Shown here piece after piece: positions 1 through 8,813 of a DNA stretch of 64,000 bases. Position 1 is the stretch's first letter. Each line of letters starts with the position of its first letter. Position numbers and translations under genes: made by a program. The DNA is from JBHYDC01 sp051861205 (lineage in GTDB: Bacteria > Pseudomonadota > Alphaproteobacteria > Rhizobiales > Pleomorphomonadaceae): assembly GCA_051861205.1 (NCBI GenBank), contig JBHYDC010000009.1, positions 1-64,000 of the forward strand. Reading direction: 5' to 3'. Below the pieces are notes generated by a model. That model saw only the letters and a program-made list of their open reading frames with translations. It was not told where the DNA came from and ran no database searches.

Positions 1-18
1 TATCAGTAGCGGCTCGGC

Positions 19-3000
19 TTAGCTCAGCTTGCCGCTGGCGTGGGCGAGCATGGTGTAGACCTTGCCGGTATCGGAGTTCAGATAGGTCTGCGCGAGGCCG
101 CCTTCGGGGTCTTTTCGAACGGCGTCGTCGTAGAGCGAGCGGAAGTGGTCGATGTAGCGATCGACCGCGCCGCGGAACTCCGCATCGCGCTGATACTTGC
201 GGCGGATTTCGTCGAAGGTCTGCTGGCCCTGCAAGGTGTAGAGCCGGCGGGTGAAGACGTTGGTCTCGCCCCGGCGATAGCGGTTCCACAGATCGAGGAA
301 GGCGTCGTTGTCGATCGCGCGGGCGATATCCACCGACAGGGAGTTCAGGCTTTCGATGGTGTGACCGGCGGACCGGCCAGAGTCTTGCGAGCGGTTCGCG
401 TCGCCGCGCGGGGGCTGATTGGGGCTGCCGTCTTCGTCGGAAACACGGCGCAGGAGGTCTGTGATCCAGCCGCGCTCGCGGTTCTCGTTACCCTTGCTGT
501 CGCCCCGGCGCGGATCGGTTCCGAAGGAGAAGGGCTCCATCGGGCCGCGCTCGGAGGCGGGCGGGGTGGGGGCGGAGGGCTGCGAGCGGGGAGCGGGACG
601 TTCGGCCAGAGCCGTGCCGCCGCCGTTTCCGCTGGGCGGAGTGGATGACCGGCTGGAACCGCCGCCGGAGGAGACGCTACGCGAGCCGTCCTGCACGGCG
701 GACTGGCGGGCCACGATGTCGCCAAGCTCGTTCAGCGCCTTGATCTGCTCGCTGACGACGCGGCGCATGGCGGCGGCCTGCTGAGTCGTTTCCTGCGGCA
801 AGTCGAGCACGCCGCGCGTCAGGTCGGCGCGGATTTCCTCAAGCTCACGGCCGACGGCGCGGGTGGCTTTACGCATTTCCTCGGTTGCGTCGGCGAAGCG
901 GTCCACGGCCTCGCCGATGGAGGAATTCACTTCCTCGATGAGCTTGTCGCGCAGCTTGTCGATCGCTTCCTTGGTGCGGTCACCTTCGATTTCGGCGGCG
1001 GTGCCGAGCGACTGGATCTGCTCGGTGACGGTGTTCGCCGCCGTTTCCGCGCTGCGGGCGAGCATGAGGCCGACATCGCGGGCGCGCCGTTCGGCGGTGC
1101 CGAGCGTGTCCTGGATGAGGGCGGAGAAACCGCGCATCGACTGATCGATGGTGGCACTCTTGTCGGCCAGCGTGCGGGCGAGCTGCTCCAGGGCGTGCTG
1201 CCGCTCGTCTACGCTGCCGTCGAAGGACTGGCTGGCGTGCGACAGTTCGGCGGTGGCCGCCTGCATGGCGACGGTCTGCTCGGAGAAGCGGGCGGCGATG
1301 CGGCCGATCTCACGCAGCACGTCGGACGAGACGGATTGGAGCGCCGACACGTTGTCGGCGATGACGCGGGTGGATTCGCCGGTGTCTTCGACCACGCGGT
1401 CGATGGCGGTCCGGAAATCGCCGGTCTGCTGGGCAAGGCTGCGCTCGATGCGGGCAAGGTTGCCGCTGGCCTGATCGAGGATGGTCTGGAGCGACCGGTT
1501 GGAGCGATCGAGCTGTTCGAGGATGCCCGTGACGTCGGTCTTGACGCGCTCGTTGGTGGTGTCGAGCGCGGTGACCACGTCGCGGCCTTGCTCGTCGAGG
1601 GTGGTGAGCAGCGAGCGGGTGACCTGGGTGAGCGAGCGGGAGGCCTCCGTGCCGCGTTCGGTGATGGCGCGGGAGATATCTTCGGCGCCATCGGCGATCG
1701 ATGCGAGCACATCCGTGCCGGCGTTGCGAACCTTGGCGGCGATCTCGTCGGAACGGCCTTCGATCATCTCGCTGAGGGCGTGAGTGCCGGTGAGGAACGA
1801 GCGGGCGAGCTCGCCGCCGCGGCCGTCGATGAGGTTGGCGAATTCGGCCATGCGGGCCTGGAGCAGCGAGGCCAGACGCTCGGCGCGGATGTCGAGTTCG
1901 CCGGCAGCGGCATCGGTGCGGTCGAGCAGCATGTTCTCCAGCGCGCGGGCGGCTTCCGCCAAACGCTCGGTGGAGGCGGCTATGGCACCGGCGAGCGCGA
2001 TGTTGGAGCGCTCGGCCTCGCCGGCGATACGGCCGGTGATCTCCTCGGCAGACCCGATGAGGTTGGAGCGGACGCGGGCACTTTCGCCGGACAGGCGATC
2101 GGTGACCTCGTCGATCGAGGCCATGAGAACGGCGCGGACCTTCTCGCTTTCGGCGGTGAGGCGGCCGGAGACCTGCTCGACGGAACCGATGACGGCGGCG
2201 CGGACACGCTCGCTTTCGCCGGTGAGACGGCCTTCGACTTCGGAAAGGGCGGCGTTGACGGTGTCACGGGCACGCTGGCTTTCACCGGCAAGCGCCTCGG
2301 TGATGGTGGCGGCGAGGTCCATAAGCACGGCGTGGGTACGGTCGCGCTCGTCGGCGAGGCGGCCGCTGGCTTCGTCGATGGACGAGACGAGCGCCTCGTG
2401 GGTGCGTTCACGCTCGTAGACGAGGCGCGACGTTGCATCGTCGACGGAGGTGACGAAGGAGGCCTGGAGCTTCTCGCGTTCGTCGGAAAGACGCTCGGCG
2501 GCGCCGTCGACGGAGTCCAGAAGCTGTGCGCTGGTGGTATTGCCCGCGTGGGCGAGACGGGACACGGCGGTTTCCACCGCATCCAGCACCATGTCGCGGA
2601 CGCGGCCGCTCTCATTATCGAGCGAACCGGCGACACCGGCAAGCGCCGAGGCGAGGATGTCGCGGGCGCGGGTGGCTTCCTCTTCCAGGCGGTGGGACAC
2701 TTCGTCGGCCGACGCGATGATGACGTCGCGCGAGCGGGCGCTCTGCTCGATCATCTGCTGAGACGCAAGGTCGAGCGAGCCGGTGAGAAGGTCGCGGGCG
2801 CGGGTCGATTCCTCGCCGATGCGGACGGTGGCCGTTTCGAGCGAGCCAACCAGTTCGGTGCGGGCGCGGGTGCTCTCCCGTTCGAGAATTTCGGCGGCGT
2901 CGAGGATGGCGCGGGCGAGGGATTCGCGCGCGATCTCGGTTTCGCTGGTGAGCGTGTGGGTGATCGACGACAGACGTTCGGCGAGCGCGCTCTGGAGCGC

Positions 3001-6000
3001 GGCGGACCGGGTGTCCAGCGTTTCGGCGACTTCGAACACCTTGGAGCCGAGCGAGACGTTGATCTCGGTGACCTTGTCGGCCAGCGTTTCGGTGAATTCC
3101 TCGGTCTTGCGCTGGAGCGACTTGGCTACGACTTCGAGGCGCCCTTCGATGGCTTCCACCATCTCGGACTGACCGGAGGAGAAGGTCTGCGCGAGGTCGC
3201 GGGTGCGGGCGACGAGGGTTTCGGTGATCTGACGGGCGCGGGTATCAAGCGCCTGATCAATCATCATGGTGCGCTTGTCGAGGGTGTCGGTGAGCGCGTC
3301 GGCCTTCTCCGAAATGGTGGAGGTGGTGGCGTCGAGGCGGTTGCCGACGGTGGTGTCGAAGGCGGCAAGCTGGCCGGCGAGGTCGGCGGAGAAGCTGACG
3401 GCGCGGGTATCCAGAGCGCCGATGATGCCGGTTGTGCGCTCGTCGAGCGCGCCGAGGATCGCGCCGGAGCGGCCGTCCAAGGTCTCTTCGAGGCGCACGA
3501 GGCGTTCGTCGAAGAGCGAGGCGATGCCGTCGGTGCGGCCGGTGATGGCCTGTTCGAGCGACGAGGTGCCGGCGGAAATGGCGGTCTGGATCGCGTTGGT
3601 GCGGGCCGCAAGCGCTTCTTCAAAGCCCCGGACGCGCTGTTCGAGCGAGCCGTCGAGTTCGGTGGTGCGCGAGAGCAGGGTATCGATGAGCGACGCGGCG
3701 CGGCCGTTGACGATCTCGTCCAGGGCGTTGATGCGGGCCTCGAAGGAGGTGCTGAGGTGGTCCGACCGATCGTCGAGGAGGCCGGCGATCTGGTTGCCGG
3801 CAGTGGCGATCGTTTCGGCGACGCGCTCGCCGCGCGCATTGATGGAGCGGGCGATTTCGGCGCCGATGGTGGACAGGCGGTCGGTGAAGTCGCCGCCGGA
3901 GGATTGCAGCATGGATTCGACAGAGCCGGTGGCGCCGTCGATCAGATTGCGGATCGCGGCGGCGCGGTCGTCGAACACGCGGGCGATTTCGCTGCCGGTG
4001 TCGGCGAGGCGGTCGGCCAAGTCGGCGCCGTTGACGGTGATCGCGTGGTGGACGGTTTCGCCGGTTGTGGCGAGGCGATTGACGAGTTCAGTGCCGCGCT
4101 CGGCGATGGCCGAGGTGATGCGGGTGCCGGTTTCGTCGAGACGCTCGGTGATCTCACCGCCGCGGATCGACAGATCCAGGAGAACGGTCTCGCCGGTGTC
4201 GCGCAGGGCGCCGGTGATTTCGTCGACGCGGCTGGCCAGCGTAGAGGCGATCTCGGTGCCGGAGCGCGACACGGCGTCGGTGACTTCGGATGCGCGGACC
4301 GACAGTTCCTCGGCGAAGTTGCGCCCGGTTTCGGCAAGGCTTTCGCCGGCTTCGCGGGAGCGGGCGGCCATAGACTCGGCGATCGAGTCGGCGGTGCGCG
4401 CGAGGCTCTCGTCGATTTCAAGCGTGCGGGCCGAAAGGTTTTCCTCAAGGGCGGCGGCGCGGGTGTCGAAGGAAACGACGATGGCGTTGGACTGGTCGAG
4501 CAGCAGACGTTCGAGCGCGGAGGTGCGGCCTCCGATGACGTCGCCGAGTTCGGCGGAGCGGGTGGCGAGCGTGCGATCGAGATCGGCGGCGTGGGTGGCC
4601 AAAGCCGTGTTGATGTCCTGCGAGCAGGCGGTGATCGTGGTGGTCAGTTCCTGAGCGCGGCCGGCCAGGGAGTCGTCGATCTCGCGCGTGCGATCGCTGA
4701 GCGTGGAGGACAACTCGGCGGTGCGCGCGGAAAGCGCGCCGGTCAGATCGTCGGTGCGGGCGTTCAGCGTGGAAACGAGTTCCTCGGTGCGCGCGGCGAT
4801 GCTGAAGGCGAGGTCGCCTGTATGGCCGGCCAAAACGCTGGTCAGTTCTTCAGAACGGGTGGAGAGGGCCGACGACAGCTCGTCGGCGCGCAGGGCCAGT
4901 GTGGAGCCGAGTTCGGCGGTCTGAGCCTGGATGATGGCGGAGAGACGGCCGCCCTCGTCGGACATGGTGCGGCTGAGTTCGAGCGCGCGGGTGGCGAGCG
5001 TGTCGGAGACGCTGGAGCCGGTTTCCGCAAGACGGGCCGTAATCGCCTCGCTCTGGGTGGCGAGCGCGCCGAGCACTTCGGCACCCTTGCCGGAGAGGGC
5101 GTTGGCGGCGGCGGTGCCGGCGGCCGCGAAGCGGTCGGTGAAGCCTTCCGTCTGCGCCATGATCTGGACCGAAACGTCGCGGCCTGTGCTTTCAAGACGG
5201 CTTACGAGTTCGGTGCCGCGCTCGGACACGAGGGCTTCGAGGTTGCGGCCGGCGCTATCGAAGGACGTGGTGATTTCGTGGGCGGTGTCGCCGAGGGCGC
5301 GGGTCACCTCGCGGCCGGTTTCGCCGATACGGGACGTGAGGATATCGCCGGTGGTGCGCAGTTCTTCCGCAAGGCCCTGATGGGCGCCGGCGATGGAGAA
5401 GCGGACGCGTTCAGCGTTGGTGACGACGGCCTCGCGCTGGGTGACGAGTTCCTCGATCAGGCTGCGGATGCGGATTTCGTTTTCGGTGTAGGAGCGTTCC
5501 AGCGAGGCGACTTCGTTGTGCACGAGCACTTCAAGTTCGCTGGCGCGGGCAAGCGCCCGCTCGATGCCGTCGCCCATGGCGGCGACTTCGCGGCGGATGG
5601 CCTGACCGACGGTGACGACGCTTTCCTTGGCCTGAACTTCGGGTTCTGCAAGGCGGACGGCGACCTCGGTGAGCGAGCGGGCGGCGATGCGCAGGTCCTG
5701 GGCGCGCCAGGTCATGAAGGCCATGGCGAAGAAGAATAGAATGGGGACAAGCACGCCGCCGGCGAGCATCAACCCATCGGGGCGGCTGGCGAGACCGGCA
5801 ACGGCTTCCGTGCTGACCGGGCCGGACCCGACCACGAGCGTGCCGATGTAAATGCCGAGGCCGAGCCAACCCACCGACGCAATCAGGGCGATGAGGAAGG
5901 GTGCTTTGGAGGGGCGGCGCTGAAGCTGATAAAGGACGTTGGCGACGGAGCGGCGGTCGTCGTTGGCGGGCGTGCGCGGGCGCGGCATGGTGGAGCGGAT

Positions 6001-6204
6001 GGGCTCGGGGTCGAAGCCCATGTCGGCCGGGCGCGAACGGTCGGAGCCGATACCGGTGCCGAGCGGTCGTTCGGGCTCGCCGAACAGATCCCGGTCCGTG
6101 GTCACCGCATCGCCGTCGTCGGCTCCGAAGTCGAGCTTCAGTGCCTCCTCGACAGCGGACAGCGCCGCTTCGGCAGGATCTGTTACCTTGGTGCTCTTCG
6201 CCAT
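19..6204 (-). CDS. GPR/RgsE-like giant growth-pole ring protein (apolipoprotein-type coiled coil)
   Basis: This 2061-residue protein has an acidic, Pro-rich cytoplasmic N-terminus (1-100), two hydrophobic segments (about 102-125 and 144-166), about 1650 residues of Ala/Thr/Ser/Glu/Arg-rich amphipathic helix, a disordered Pro/Ser linker (about 1870-1950), and a compact C-terminal domain (last ~115 residues) rich in Tyr, Arg and Trp. The helical part shows 11-residue periods of the LSARTAELSST kind and later exact 22-residue periods. Size and architecture match the Growth Pole Ring protein of Agrobacterium and RgsE of Sinorhizobium, which form a ring at the growing pole of polar-growing Hyphomicrobiales. 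The family assignment is from memory of that architecture, not from an alignment. The ATG at 6204 is the only sensible start. A CtrA box lies 240 bp upstream, so cell-cycle control is plausible. Alternative: a generic large coiled-coil membrane protein. Confidence 0.8.
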   Translation of the reverse strand: MAKSTKVTDPAEAALSAVEEALKLDFGADDGDAVTTDRDLFGEPERPLGTGIGSDRSRPADMGFDPEPIRSTMPRPRTPANDDRRSVANVLYQLQRRPSKAPFLIALIASVGWLGLGIYIGTLVVGSGPVSTEAVAGLASRPDGLMLAGGVLVPILFFFAMAFMTWRAQDLRIAARSLTEVAVRLAEPEVQAKESVVTVGQAIRREVAAMGDGIERALARASELEVLVHNEVASLERSYTENEIRIRSLIEELVTQREAVVTNAERVRFSIAGAHQGLAEELRTTGDILTSRIGETGREVTRALGDTAHEITTSFDSAGRNLEALVSERGTELVSRLESTGRDVSVQIMAQTEGFTDRFAAAGTAAANALSGKGAEVLGALATQSEAITARLAETGSSVSDTLATRALELSRTMSDEGGRLSAIIQAQTAELGSTLALRADELSSALSTRSEELTSVLAGHTGDLAFSIAARTEELVSTLNARTDDLTGALSARTAELSSTLSDRTREIDDSLAGRAQELTTTITACSQDINTALATHAADLDRTLATRSAELGDVIGGRTSALERLLLDQSNAIVVSFDTRAAALEENLSARTLEIDESLARTADSIAESMAARSREAGESLAETGRNFAEELSVRASEVTDAVSRSGTEIASTLASRVDEITGALRDTGETVLLDLSIRGGEITERLDETGTRITSAIAERGTELVNRLATTGETVHHAITVNGADLADRLADTGSEIARVFDDRAAAIRNLIDGATGSVESMLQSSGGDFTDRLSTIGAEIARSINARGERVAETIATAGNQIAGLLDDRSDHLSTSFEARINALDEIVNGRAASLIDTLLSRTTELDGSLEQRVRGFEEALAARTNAIQTAISAGTSSLEQAITGRTDGIASLFDERLVRLEETLDGRSGAILGALDERTTGIIGALDTRAVSFSADLAGQLAAFDTTVGNRLDATTSTISEKADALTDTLDKRTMMIDQALDTRARQITETLVARTRDLAQTFSSGQSEMVEAIEGRLEVVAKSLQRKTEEFTETLADKVTEINVSLGSKVFEVAETLDTRSAALQSALAERLSSITHTLTSETEIARESLARAILDAAEILERESTRARTELVGSLETATVRIGEESTRARDLLTGSLDLASQQMIEQSARSRDVIIASADEVSHRLEEEATRARDILASALAGVAGSLDNESGRVRDMVLDAVETAVSRLAHAGNTTSAQLLDSVDGAAERLSDEREKLQASFVTSVDDATSRLVYERERTHEALVSSIDEASGRLADERDRTHAVLMDLAATITEALAGESQRARDTVNAALSEVEGRLTGESERVRAAVIGSVEQVSGRLTAESEKVRAVLMASIDEVTDRLSGESARVRSNLIGSAEEITGRIAGEAERSNIALAGAIAASTERLAEAARALENMLLDRTDAAAGELDIRAERLASLLQARMAEFANLIDGRGGELARSFLTGTHALSEMIEGRSDEIAAKVRNAGTDVLASIADGAEDISRAITERGTEASRSLTQVTRSLLTTLDEQGRDVVTALDTTNERVKTDVTGILEQLDRSNRSLQTILDQASGNLARIERSLAQQTGDFRTAIDRVVEDTGESTRVIADNVSALQSVSSDVLREIGRIAARFSEQTVAMQAATAELSHASQSFDGSVDERQHALEQLARTLADKSATIDQSMRGFSALIQDTLGTAERRARDVGLMLARSAETAANTVTEQIQSLGTAAEIEGDRTKEAIDKLRDKLIEEVNSSIGEAVDRFADATEEMRKATRAVGRELEEIRADLTRGVLDLPQETTQQAAAMRRVVSEQIKALNELGDIVARQSAVQDGSRSVSSGGGSSRSSTPPSGNGGGTALAERPAPRSQPSAPTPPASERGPMEPFSFGTDPRRGDSKGNENRERGWITDLLRRVSDEDGSPNQPPRGDANRSQDSGRSAGHTIESLNSLSVDIARAIDNDAFLDLWNRYRRGETNVFTRRLYTLQGQQTFDEIRRKYQRDAEFRGAVDRYIDHFRSLYDDAVRKDPEGGLAQTYLNSDTGKVYTMLAHASGKLS
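1954..2943 (-). repeat. 15 tandem 66-bp (22-residue) repeats inside the giant coiled-coil gene
   Basis: Residues 1088-1417 divide into fifteen consecutive units of exactly 22 residues with no gap. Most units start with a charged ES/EA/ER pair followed by Arg-x-Arg (for example ESTRARDLL, EATRARDIL, ESGRVRDMV, ESERVRAAV) and end in a conserved RL-acidic or RL-small step. Twenty-two residues are two hendecads, the period of apolipoprotein A1/A4/E-type amphipathic helices. The units are diverged at DNA level, so this is an old protein repeat rather than a recent slippage array. Confidence 0.85.
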
Positions 6205-6442
6205 GGTCCCCTCGCGTCCGTACTCTGTTTACGAACCGGCCGCGTCTCCCAAAGTCGGGCTGACGCTGAGTAACGATTCGGATGGCATTCCGATCGGCGG
6301 CCACTGCCGATCCGAATGCCACGGTGACTGCCAGGGGAGGGAAACTACACTTCCCATCCCGGCACTCGCCTTGTCGCCCCCCTTAGGTAATGGCACATTG
6401 GACCCTCTCGAACAAGAAAGCGGGGCCGTCCAGCGCCTCTTG

Positions 6443-6461
6443 TTAACAGGGCCTTAACCAT
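6443..6461 (+). promoter_or_regulatory. Perfect CtrA box TTAA-N7-TTAACCAT
   Basis: TTAA at 6443-6446, seven bases, then TTAACCAT at 6454-6461. This is the full consensus for the cell-cycle regulator CtrA. It lies 239 bp upstream of the leftward giant coiled-coil gene and about 480 bp upstream of the rightward Hpt gene, so either could be the target. Confidence 0.7.
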
Positions 6462-6785
6462 TGCCGTGAATGAGGAGCGGCGGTGTTCGAGCCCTGTTTG
6501 GGAGATTTGACAGCGGTGGCGAGGGACGCGGGCTGAGGCGAGCGCCGGGCGCTTGATGAGCGGCCGGTGGGCTGCGCAAGGCGGCGGGCGGGCGTTGCCG
6601 GGACGCAGGCGGCGGGGCTGAAATCTCGGATATTCCTTATAAATCAGACACAACGCCAGCGAGTGTCAGTGGCAAGCGAGGCCTTGCCGCCTGAGCTTGA
6701 GCACGGACGTGCGTCGCCTTCGAAGGCGCCATAGTGGCAACGCGGCAGAGTGATATACGGACAGCATGCTTCGCGTTGCGAAGGG

Positions 6786-6803
6786 TTAACGGGCATTAAC
6801 CAT
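6786..6803 (+). promoter_or_regulatory. Variant CtrA box TTAA-N6-TTAACCAT
   Basis: TTAA at 6786-6789, six bases, then TTAACCAT at 6796-6803. The second half-site is perfect but the spacing is one base short of the classical seven. It lies about 140 bp upstream of the Hpt start, so it is the better candidate for controlling that gene. Confidence 0.5.
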
Positions 6804-6940
6804 ATTTCCAAGATCTTGCCTAAACGGAGGATGAGGGGCGCCTCGCGGGCCGGTCTTAAGTGGGTTTCAACCGAATTGTTGCACGCTTCCGAACAAGGGC
6901 AGCAATGTCCGGAGTTCGCCAGACCGGAGAAGGTTGGGGC

Positions 6941-7333
6941 ATGCAACGACCACGTCGAGGCGCTCTCCGGGGCGTTAACAAAGCCGTCGAAGCCGTTGAT
7001 CGCGTATGGACTCGCCCGGTCGACCTCTCGTTTCTGGCGCGCCAGACGATGGGCAACCGCGATCTTGAACGCGAGGTGCTGCACCTCTTCATCCGGCAGT
7101 CCGAACGGTGCATCGCCAAGCTCGCGGAGCCCGGCGCGCCGGTGGTGGAACTGGCGCATGCGATTCTAGGATCGGCGCGCGGCATCGGCGCGAATGGGGT
7201 GGCGGCGGCGGCCGAGGATATCGAAACGAAGGCGCGGAGCGGCGCCCTGCTTGGCGAGGGGGAATTCTCGCGGCTCGCCGTCGAGGTGGAAACCGCCAAC
7301 CGTTTCATCCGCGCGATCCTGGTGGAAAGCTGA
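6941..7333 (+). CDS. Hpt-domain phosphotransfer protein
   Basis: This small protein (130 residues from this start) carries one histidine phosphotransfer domain. The signature region is AHAILGSARGIGANGVAAAA, with His73 as the expected phosphoryl-accepting residue. The usual lysine three positions after the histidine (HxxKGS) is leucine here, which is unusual. Hpt proteins pass phosphate between response-regulator receiver domains. It could serve a CckA-type relay, but ChpT, the known CckA partner, is a different fold, so that link is speculation. The ATG at 6941 was chosen for the GGAGAAGG site seven bases upstream; in-frame starts at 6860 (GTG) and 6905 (ATG) are possible. It is followed after 88 bp by the ferredoxin gene. 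Confidence 0.75.
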   Translation: MQRPRRGALRGVNKAVEAVDRVWTRPVDLSFLARQTMGNRDLEREVLHLFIRQSERCIAKLAEPGAPVVELAHAILGSARGIGANGVAAAAEDIETKARSGALLGEGEFSRLAVEVETANRFIRAILVES

Positions 7334-7421
7334 GCGGGGGCCGCACGGAGCTTGACGCGCTGCGCAATCCCATTATGTCGTGGGCGCCGGTTTCACCCGG
7401 ATTTCAAGCAGAAAGCGTCCG

Positions 7422-7742
7422 ATGCCCAAGATCACTTACATTGCGTTCGACGGAACCCATTATGACGTCGAGGCGCCGGTCGGCTCCACGGTGATGGAGA
7501 ATGCGGTCAAGCATCTCGTTCCCGGCATCGAGGCGGAATGCGGGGGCGCGTGCGCCTGCGCGACGTGCCATGTCTATGTGGACGATGCGTGGACCGAAAA
7601 GACGGGTACGCCCGAGCCGATGGAAGAGGATATGCTGGACTTTGCCTTCGACGTGCGGCCGACGTCGCGCCTGTCCTGCCAGATCAAGGTGAAGCCGGAG
7701 CTGGACGGCCTGATCGTGCGGGTGCCGGAACGGCAGGCCTGA
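7422..7742 (+). CDS. [2Fe-2S] ferredoxin, adrenodoxin/putidaredoxin type
   Basis: This 106-residue electron carrier has the vertebrate/bacterial class I P450 ferredoxin signature. The cluster ligands are Cys40-x5-Cys46-x2-Cys49 and Cys86, with the context CGGACACATCHVYVD typical of alphaproteobacterial FdxE/palustrisredoxin proteins. The start is the ATG at 7422, because MPKITYIAFDG is the normal N-terminus of the family and the upstream GTG frame extension is unlike it. Thirty bp downstream lies a ferredoxin-NADP reductase, its likely reductant. A cytochrome P450 49 kb away in the same window is a possible acceptor; iron-sulfur assembly is another possible role. Confidence 0.93.
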   Translation: MPKITYIAFDGTHYDVEAPVGSTVMENAVKHLVPGIEAECGGACACATCHVYVDDAWTEKTGTPEPMEEDMLDFAFDVRPTSRLSCQIKVKPELDGLIVRVPERQA

Positions 7743-7772
7743 CCCAACCGACGCACTCCCTGAGGCCGCCCC

Positions 7773-8813
7773 ATGAGTACGGCGACGACGACGACCATCG
7801 AAACCGACGTCGTGATCGTGGGGGCTGGTCCGGTGGGGCTGTTCGCGGTGTTCGAGCTTGGGCTGCTCGACATCCGCTGCCACCTGATCGACATTCTCGA
7901 TCGGCCGGGCGGGCAGTGCGCGGAGCTTTATCCGGAAAAGCCGATCTACGATATCCCTGGTTTTCCAGTGGTTTCGGCGCAAGAGCTCATCGATAATCTG
8001 ATGGAGCAGATCAAGCCGTTCCATCCGCAATTTCATTTTTCGCAGATGGTGGAAACGATCTCCCGGCGCGATGACGGGCGCTTCGATGTGGGCACCGACG
8101 GGGGCGAAAATTTCGTCGCCAAGGTGATCGTGATCGCGGCGGGCGGGGGATCGTTTCAGCCCAAACGGCCGCCGGTGCCGGGTATCGAGGGCTATGAGGG
8201 CACGTCGGTGTTCTACGCCGTGCGCCAAATGGAGGCGTTCACGGGGGAGGACGTGCTGATCGTGGGGGGCGGGGATAGCGCACTGGATTGGACGCTGAAC
8301 CTTGCGCCCGTGGCCCGCCGCGTGACGCTGCTGCACCGCCGGGATGAGTTCCGCGCCGCACCGCATTCGGTGAACGAGATGCGGCGGCTGGTGGGCGAGG
8401 GCAAGGTCGATCTTGTGATCGGGCAGGTGACGGGGCTGACGGGCGAGGCCGGCCGGATGGCGGCCGCGGCGGTGAAGCGGGCGGACGGGACCGTATTCGA
8501 CCTGCCGGCGACGCGGATGCTGCCGTTCTTCGGACTGACGATGAAGCTGGGGCCGATCGCCGACTGGGGGATCGGCCTCCATGAGAACCTCATCCCGGTG
8601 AACACCGAAACCTTCGAGACCTCGGAACCCGGGATCTTCGCGATCGGGGACATCAACACCTATCCCGGCAAGCTGAAGCTGATCCTCTGCGGCTTCCACG
8701 AAGCGGCGCTGATGACGCAGGCGGCCAAACACGTGGTGGCGCCCGGCGAGCGGATCACGTTCCAATACACGACGAGTTCGACCAATTTGCAGAAGAAGCT
8801 TGGGGTGACGTGA
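7773..8813 (+). CDS. Ferredoxin--NADP reductase, thioredoxin-reductase-like type
   Basis: This 346-residue flavoprotein should pass electrons from NADPH to ferredoxin. An N-terminal FAD dinucleotide fold (VVIVGAGPVGLF, about 14-25), a second nucleotide fold (VLIVGGGDSALDW, about 161-173) and the late FAIGDINTYPGKLKL segment identify the family. The redox CxxC of true thioredoxin reductases is absent, which separates this FNR subtype (EC 1.18.1.2; known from Rhodopseudomonas and Bacillus YumC). The gene follows the ferredoxin by 30 bp, and its TGA overlaps the ATG of the next gene, so the three genes probably form one transcript. Confidence 0.92.
   Translation: MSTATTTTIETDVVIVGAGPVGLFAVFELGLLDIRCHLIDILDRPGGQCAELYPEKPIYDIPGFPVVSAQELIDNLMEQIKPFHPQFHFSQMVETISRRDDGRFDVGTDGGENFVAKVIVIAAGGGSFQPKRPPVPGIEGYEGTSVFYAVRQMEAFTGEDVLIVGGGDSALDWTLNLAPVARRVTLLHRRDEFRAAPHSVNEMRRLVGEGKVDLVIGQVTGLTGEAGRMAAAAVKRADGTVFDLPATRMLPFFGLTMKLGPIADWGIGLHENLIPVNTETFETSEPGIFAIGDINTYPGKLKLILCGFHEAALMTQAAKHVVAPGERITFQYTTSSTNLQKKLGVT

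Larger units (their letters stand above)
6205..6940. other. 736-bp divergent intergenic region
   Basis: The region separates the giant coiled-coil gene (leftward) from the Hpt gene (rightward). It holds one perfect and one variant CtrA box (listed separately). The short open frames here have no recognisable product or convincing ribosome site. Such a long spacer in a dense genome could hide a leader or small RNA, but I see no clear hairpin-plus-T-run. Confidence 0.6.

Noticed and set aside
1954..2943. Possible CRISPR-like array from the regular 66-bp period
   Set aside because: The units are coding, diverged along their whole length and have no invariant repeat/variable spacer structure.
1195..5739. 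1514-codon open frame antisense to the giant coiled-coil gene
   Set aside because: It mirrors the repeat structure of the real gene, is extremely Gly/Asp/Arg rich, and has no recognisable domain; it arises from GC-rich codon bias.
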